From positions 32,980,309 through 33,044,308 of the forward strand of contig CM064653.1 in NCBI GenBank assembly GCA_032717465.1: a stretch of 64,000 nucleotides of DNA. Direction: 5' to 3'. Under the pieces are notes generated by a model, which was not told where the DNA came from, made no database searches, and was given only the letters and a program-made list of their open reading frames with translations. The position numbers were made by a program, and so were the translations under genes. This DNA is from Coenobita brevimanus (taxonomy: Eukaryota; Arthropoda; Malacostraca; Decapoda; Coenobitidae). Shown here one piece after another: positions 58,323 through 64,000 of this stretch (position 1 is its first letter; each line of letters starts with the position of its first letter).

Positions 58323-59632
58323 ATGGCTACAGCTGTATATGTACAGGAAGCCAAAGATATTGGTCTCACAGACCCAGAGAAAAAGAGCGAGAACAGCGCG
58401 AATACGAGCAGAAACAACGCGAGCTCGAGTTAGAAAAAGAGCGAGAACAGCGCGAATACGAGCGTGAACAACGAGACAAAGAACGAGAACATGAACTTGA
58501 AGTGCTGAAGCTCAAGCGAGATTCCTTGGCTTCAGACACGTCTGGTGCAGTTGGTCAAAGCTCCACGAGCGTTCTCCCTGCACATGTCCTGGCGACCCCA
58601 CGCATCAAGCTTCCTTCATACAAGGAAAGCGAGCGAATCGAGCCGTACATAGCTCGTTTTGAGGACATGGCAGACTTATATCAACTGGATGAGGCAGCTA
58701 AGCGGCTTCAGTTTCTTAGCCTATTTGAGGGCCCTGCCCTCGATATTCTCCACAGAATTCGTGGAGACAATCTCACATATGAGATGATGAAAGCTGCACT
58801 CATTAAGGCGTATGGTCTCACAGTAGACGACGCCAAAGTTCAGTTCATGCGAGCTCGTCTCCAAGACAAGGAGACAGCTGTTCAGTTCCTTGATCGTCTC
58901 ACAGCTTACTTAAATGAGTGGATGGAGAAAGATGAAACTCCTTCCACGCGTGAGGGGATAATTGACCTTATGCTGCGTACACAGCTAGAGAGGTCGTGGC
59001 CTGCTGAGCTCATAGCACAGCTTAAGATCTGCCAGGTGAAAGATGCCAGCCAAATGGCAGAGATGGCTGACGCATTCTTTACTGCATACGGGTATCAAGC
59101 TCGTAAGCAAAACACCTGGAGCAGAAAAGATACTGCCAAGTCTGGGAAGCCGTCTCAGACTGAATCCCAGCACCAAGGCCGTTCTCAGAGTAATGGCCAA
59201 GGTCCAAAACCGCAGTGGAAGGACCAGGGGCAAAACACTCAGAAACTTGAGTGGAAGAGGTACAACAAGTACCCTAACCAGCAGCAGTATCAGCCACGCA
59301 ACCGACCGTCGGGACAAACTTTTTCACCACCAGCTCAAAAGAGGCAGGAAGCGAACGCAGCCTTCATTCCTCAGCAGCAGCACGGTGGTCACGTCCCTAC
59401 CAGTGTGGGTACTTCCCCACAGTTCACTAGTCCCACAGTGACAGTGAACCCCCCTCCACAGATGGCCAATGTTCCATCTTCTCAAGTATATAACCCTCAA
59501 GGCACAATGTTTGCCACATCAATTCAGCAGCCTCATGAGTGGCTAGCTGCTTCCTCCACAGGCCCTCCCACAGGTGACAGTACCTTCCTTGTTCAGCCAG
59601 GGTTTGTGGGAGGCATTCCTGTGAAGGTCTGA
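58323..59632 (+). pseudogene. Gag-like protein of the LTR element (start region shifted)
   Basis: The natural ATG at 58,323 reaches a stop TAG near 58,431 because the frame slips in a Glu/Arg/Gln-rich repeat (58,380-58,500). The long frame, open from 58,502 to TGA at 59,630-59,632, is in another register. That frame has a charged coiled-coil start, a capsid-like core (IKLPSYKESERIEPYIARF, then LFEGPALDILHRI), a helical region to about residue 195 and a Gln/Pro/Asn-rich basic tail. I see no CCHC zinc knuckle. The core resembles retrotransposon Gag/SCAN-type proteins that package element RNA. Whether the shift is an old mutation or a sequencing error in a repeat is open. Confidence 0.7.
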
Positions 59633-59901
59633 GAGACAATGGTTCCTCAGGTTGCTCTGTCAAGCAGAGTTTAGTTCGGCCTGAGCAGTATACAGGTCGA
59701 CAGATCCATGCAAAGCTTATTGATGGATCAGTGAGATTGTTCCCTGAGGCATGTATCCAGGTGGCATCTCCATTTTATACTGGTACGACACTTGCAGTTG
59801 TCATGCCAGAGCCTCTATTTGACTTAATAGTAGGCAATATTCAAGGAGTCAAGGATAGTTGCTCCGATGATGGCCTTCTCAGACTTCGGCTGCTGCGGTA
59901 A
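59623..59901 (+). pseudogene. Protease remnant of the LTR element
   Basis: In the -1 frame relative to gag and overlapping its end, 92 codons run to TAA. The text begins EGLRDNGSSGCSVKQSL, where D-N-G stands at the place of the D-T/S-G active site, and includes IDGSVRLFPEACIQV and, near the end, EPLFDLIVGN, which fits the conserved end of a retropepsin domain. The Asn for Thr/Ser change makes activity doubtful. Downstream pol is missing. Confidence 0.5.
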
Positions 59902-60042
59902 CACGAGCCATGACTGAGGCTCCAGACTGTGTCACCCAGTGATCATTGAATCGCCGCAAGATCTGATGTGTAGTCAACTTGTTGTGCAAGAACAACATTC
60001 TGACCCGACACTTGCTACCGTGCGGAACAAACAAAAGGGTCG

Positions 60043-60490
60043 GTGATTACGTATTCACGGGGAGGTCGAGCCAAGTTCCTTCGTAAACAAGGACGGCTCT
60101 ACCGTGAGTCACGAACACCCGAGGGCGAGGTTCGACTGCAGTTTGTCGTTCCCGCCGAGTACCGCCTAGCAGTGTTACAATGGGGTCATTGTTCAGTCTC
60201 AGGAGGTCACATGGGCAAAAGGAAGACCCAGGGCCGTATCCGAGCTGACTTTTTTCTGGCCAGGGATGGGACGGGACATAGATAGTTTTGTCCGTTCTTG
60301 CAGTGTGTGCCAAAGTATCACCACTAATCAGGGACATGCCCTTCCTGTGCCATTTGTAACTACACCTGTAATCTCTGAGTCAGTTGAGAGACAGGGTAGT
60401 GGTGAAGTGGGTGCAGACCTGACGTCTCGCCCATTGGCCCCACAGGACACATTATGTCCAGGGCCTGTACATACATATTATGTACCGTAA
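60043..60490 (+). pseudogene. Integrase zinc-binding domain remnant, frameshifted
   Basis: The first part (60,043-60,285) has LQWGHCSVSGGHMGKRKTQGR with the two His of an H2C2 finger. The frame breaks at a T6 run near 60,250. In the next frame RDIDSFVRSCSVCQS supplies the two Cys. The DDE catalytic core that should follow is absent, and the text becomes unrelated. This is the integrase N-terminal finger of a Gypsy-type pol, broken. Confidence 0.6.
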
Positions 60491-60998
60491 GTTAAGGGGG
60501 AAGTTGAGAGGCGACTTGAGGCTATGGAAGACCCAAGTTTGCATAAGGATTCTTAGCTCCCCGATACTAATATAAGTACTGTAGGTTAAGGGGGAAGTTC
60601 GAGAGAGAACTCCGCAGTGGCAACTTGAGGCTATGGAAGACCCAAGTTTGCATAAGGATTCTCAGCTTCCCAGTACTAATAGAAGTACTGTAGGTTAAGG
60701 GGGAAGTTCGAGAGAGAACTCCGCAGAGGCGACTTGAGGCTATGGAAGACCCAAGTTTGCACAAGGATTCTCAGCTTTCCGGTACTAATATAAGTATTGT
60801 ATTGTAGGTTAAGGGGGAGAGAGAACTCCGCAGAGGCGACTTGAGGCTATGGAAGACCCAAGTTCGCTCGAGGATTCTCAGCTTTCCGGTACTAATATAA
60901 GTATTGTATTGTAGGTTAAGGGGGAAGTGAGAACTCTGCAGAGGCGACTTGAGGCTATGGAAGACCCAAGTTTGCACAGGGATTCTCAACTTGTTGAA
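60487..60998 (+). repeat. Five tandem units of about 93-114 bp inside the LTR element
   Basis: Each unit starts GTAGGTTAAGGGGGAAG (first unit GTAAGTTAAGGGGG) and carries GGCGACTTGAGGCTATGG, AAGACCCAAGTTTGC, AGGATTCTCAGCTT and ATACTAATATAAGTA-like blocks. Starts are near 60,487, 60,581, 60,690, 60,804 and 60,911. The array lies between the integrase remnant and the 3' LTR. Confidence 0.85.
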
Positions 60999-61635
60999 TC
61001 TAATCGTGTGCTATAATTAATGGCGACCTCGAATGTACGAAGCTTGGCTGTCACTCGTATTTTTCAGCCAGAGCGTACTTTTCGTAGCATGTACTGATTG
61101 CTAGGCAGAGAGAGTAATTGTAACATGATAAAATTTTGTCTCATTGACACTTCTGATGCTCCACCTCAATTGGTTTTGCAGGTTCAGCAATGGGTGTAGC
61201 AGTTTTGCTGTGCGGACCAGCTGATCGTCTGCCGCCGCTGCCGCCTCTTCTCTTCTGCCTTAAATACCTTAGCCATAATATTTACTGTGTCATTTTACAC
61301 GTAGGTACAGTTACACTACAACTGTCACACCTACACCGTGTATTACATACACAACACTACATAACAATTAGTTGTTAATGTAAATGTAGCGAACTTTCGC
61401 TCAGTTTGACCTGAGTACAGGATTTTCACAGTCGTCACGGAGTTTTTCCCTCAAGCTTGTTTCTATTAACGTAAATACGAGGTTTTTTCGCTCACTGGCG
61501 ACTGCGACATACTCCTGTAGCAGGATAGCACACACACCACAGTGTGAATCTTGTGTGACTGAGTTAGGATTTATATGTATGTATATTGAAATCTTTCTTC
61601 TGAAGGAAGAAAGATTTAATTTTCATGGGGCGTAA

Positions 61636-62666
61636 TGTCACGAATCAATTCGCGACATTTCCTTTTTGTGAGAAGCCACGAACTATTAGTGGAAAACTCA
61701 CTGTGTATCGCTCAGTTAACCGTTTCTCTCTCCATTCCGGGGTATACTTTTCAAATAATTCGTCACCGTTTTCAAAAAGTGACCGATTTAATGCACGTCA
61801 CTAAGTGCGCTACTGAGCGATACAATTATTTCTTTATCGTTTGCCTCTGCTTCCCTCAACCGTTAGCCACGCCTTGCGTCCTGCCCATTCAATGTATTTG
61901 AATTCAGTCTTGTGTTTGCTGTGACGGAGGAAGGTGCTGTGCTCCAAGAAGTGTGAGAGGTCGCTAGCACCCAGGCTCCACTGAGACAGTTATCCAGTCC
62001 TCCCACCTTAGTGGTGATACATAGTATTCATCGACTGGTATTTCTTTTGTGTATTTTGTAGTTTTAAGAGCTTAGTTAAGGTGTTTTTCCTAGGCGTAAG
62101 TATTTAGCTTCTGTGTGAGTGAGCGAGTGCGTCTCATTGATTTGATTTGAAATGTAATGTTAAATTTATTTTTGTAATTAATAAATTTAACAGTTCTATT
62201 TCTTGAGCTTAATGTAGAGTAAATCTTGTTTCATTTCTCCATAATTAAGCTTATTTTCCATATAGCTCCTAGCTTGCATAAACGTTTTACTATTCATAAC
62301 TGGTACTTAGACCAGTCTTGTATTAACTTAAAATCCGTTGTGCCAGGAGTTAATGCATCAGCAAGAACCTGATGTTATTATTATTAGTATTAGTTATTTA
62401 TTGTCAGGGGTGATGTAACTTTCTCCAGAGGCTAACAGTACAGTAAGTCAGCAATTGTGAGTAATTAGTCTCTGCTGTGTACTGTTGAGGAAGTTTATAA
62501 ATTCTCGTTCTCAGAGAATCGTGCTAAGCCAACGTAAAGTAATCGTTGCTTGATGTAGCAAGACAACCATTGTCTCTGCTCTTCAATATTATTGAATATT
62601 ATCAATTTAAATAATATTTAACCATTTATTTCAAAATTACCGTGATATTATAAAAACCCCGTGACA
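61636..62666 (+). repeat. 3' LTR
   Basis: The 1031-bp LTR is nearly identical to the 5' LTR, with six substitutions and two one-base insertions seen by eye. It is preceded by a purine-containing CATGGGGCGTAA (61,624-61,635), a candidate polypurine tract, and followed by CCTAC. Confidence 0.9.
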
Positions 62667-62987
62667 CCTACCCTCATCCTTTCCAACCCCATTCCCTCAC
62701 CTGCATCTTGCCACCACCATCCCATCCTATCCCATTTGTTATCACTGTTGCCTCACACACTACCTCCACCCCATTCCCTATCCCACTGATTATTTCGCTC
62801 CCCCATTCTTTGATATACATTCCCTTCCCCCTTCATAATCCCACATTCCCCTCCCCCTCTCACTGTCTCTTACATTCCCCTCCTCCTTCCCAGAATCAAC
62901 ATTCCCCTCCTTTCCCGCTCGCCTTTCCTTCTCTCAAGCAGTCGCCTTCCCACTCCCCCTCCTTCCCTCGTATATGCCGTGTTATTG

Positions 62988-62989
<2 letters not shown>

Positions 62990-63025
<36 letters not shown>

Positions 63026-63075
63026 TATTATTATATTATTATTATTATTATTATTATTGTTATTATTATTGCTGT
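62990..63075. repeat. TTA trinucleotide microsatellite
   Basis: About 80 bp of TTA/ATT triplets with two ATATT slips lie beyond the resumed polypyrimidine tract. Confidence 0.9.
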
Positions 63076-63079
63076 TATT

Positions 63080-63560
63080 GCTGTTCCCGTTGTTTTAAAT
63101 GTTACAGCTGCTGGTTTTTGGGTTGAGGGGGGGGGGGAGACCCAGTAGTAAAAGAGAAGAAGTTGGACAGAGCTATGAGGGGGGGAAAGGAAAAGTGTGA
63201 ATATAAATGTTTGATGTAGGTTAATTTACAGTATTTTACTTAAGGTGTTACTTTTCATGGCACCTGATATACTGTAGCTGTATTTCCGAGGAACTGGGAA
63301 TGTGTATATGTATTTCTGTAGGTGTGTTTTTGCCTTACAGAACCAGGCTAAGTTAAATTTTGGTGTTTAGTCAAAATATCAATAAACTGGCGGTGGTTCC
63401 CTCAGTGCTATGGTGTAACTGTAACTGAAACTGTGCAGGGATATGACTTTGCTACACCTCGCTTTCAGTCTGTATATCAGTGTATTTCAGTTGTCCTGCG
63501 TTTAGCTCGTTGTGTTAGCTGCGAGGATGCCAGTTATTTAGGATGTTTGTGCTTCTGTCG
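63080..63560. other. Short non-repetitive stretch without a supported gene
   Basis: About 480 bp follow the TTA tract. They are mostly unique-looking AT-rich sequence with one G run (63,127-63,137). No splice pair or long frame is supported. Confidence 0.5.
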
Positions 63561-63579
63561 ACTTCTTGAATACGACTGA

Positions 63580-63903
63580 CTTCCACATCTTTCTCCCTTC
63601 CTCCCTCCTTTCCTTTCTGCCTCCTCTCCCCTCCCTCCTACTCCCCAACATTCCTCTCCATTACCTACATATCTCATCCTCTCTTCCTCTCTCTTGCCTT
63701 AACTCCCTCTCTCTTCCTCCCTCCTCTCCTTCCACCCTTCACTTCCCTCCCTCTTACTGCCTCACATTCCTCTTCATCACCTACATTTCTCTCCCTCTCT
63801 CCTGCGTTGTCTCCCCTCCCTCCTTCTCCCCCTACATTCCCCTCATCACCTAATCCTCCTCATCCCTCCCTCACCGACCCTGACAGAGCAGTTTCCTGGT
63901 TTC

Positions 63904-63980
<77 letters not shown>
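63580..63980. repeat. Pyrimidine-rich stretch ending in a CT microsatellite
   Basis: A C/T-rich tract with CCCTCC-type motifs leads into a pure CT tract of about 71 bp (63,906-63,976). Confidence 0.85.
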
Positions 63981-64000
63981 GGTAATCGATGCTGAGTCCC

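Larger units (their letters stand above)
56888..62666 (+). mobile_element. LTR retrotransposon, Gypsy-like, non-autonomous (gag present, RT absent)
   Basis: Two LTRs of about 1.03 kb flank a 3.7-kb interior. The element has TG...CA ends with TGTCACG/CGTGACA inverted termini and a perfect 5-bp target duplication CCTAC (56,883-56,887 and 62,667-62,671). The interior holds a primer-binding-like TGGCGACC directly after the 5' LTR, a gag frame, a short protease remnant, an integrase zinc-finger remnant, five tandem repeats and a purine stretch. I find no reverse transcriptase or RNase H motif and no integrase core. LTR divergence is only about six substitutions and two indels, so insertion is recent and pol must have come from another element. 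Confidence 0.88.

Noticed and set aside
58502..59632. Possible host gene encoding a Gag-like protein
   Set aside because: It lies between matching LTRs with a target duplication and next to protease and integrase remnants, so it belongs to the element.
60487..60998. CRISPR-like array
   Set aside because: Units are contiguous tandem copies without unique spacers, inside a eukaryotic LTR element.
61635..61901. 88-codon frame in the LTR, shared by both LTRs
   Set aside because: It lies wholly within the LTR, has no recognisable domain, and is duplicated only because the LTR is.

Overview
The window is eukaryotic and almost certainly from an arthropod. A decapod crustacean is my best guess. The signs are very dense and long AC/GT, TA, CT/GA and TTA microsatellites, tRNA-derived SINEs with A-rich or GAT tails, a 5'-truncated RTE-like LINE, a Gypsy-type LTR element, and small exons with GT-AG introns set in repeat-rich DNA. 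Nothing looks bacterial or viral, and there is no operon structure or CRISPR array. The species is inference.

Gene content is low. At the left edge (322-618, +) lies the last coding exon of a gene I do not recognise, followed by an AATAAA signal. Convergent to it is a minus-strand gene from about 31.0 kb down to 4.7 kb. I rebuilt it as nine coding exons whose splice phases all agree. The predicted protein is about 662 residues and has two membrane helices (exons 3 and 4). Helix 2 and the sequence after it resemble the TMEM200 (DUF2371) family, so I call it TMEM200-like, with moderate confidence. Its introns hold SINEs, minisatellites, a 586-bp uninterrupted AC tract and an orphan TATA/CRE promoter-like site. 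A GC-rich stretch with a full CRE lies just upstream of exon 1 (31.4-31.5 kb).

From 31.5 to 64 kb I find no host coding exon. This half holds six regularly spaced ACGTCA-N12/13-CCAAT modules at 32.86-33.12 kb, a NRF-1-like site with a good splice donor at 37.3 kb, and SINE copies. It also carries many copies of a palindromic repeat family built on an inverted GACGATTTTATT core, a 63-bp tandem array interrupted by a 308-bp fold-back element (46.3-47.7 kb), and a 5'-truncated LINE with a clean reverse-transcriptase frame (49.1-50.8 kb). At 56,888-62,666 sits a complete young LTR retrotransposon with near-identical 1.03-kb LTRs and a perfect CCTAC target duplication. It retains a gag and fragments of protease and integrase but no reverse transcriptase.

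The most notable items are the phased CRE/CCAAT array, the gag-bearing non-autonomous LTR element with five internal repeats, the fold-back element inside a tandem array, and the palindromic repeat family, a piece of which appears in the LTR element leader. Exon borders, family names and promoter calls were all read by eye and have not been searched against a database.
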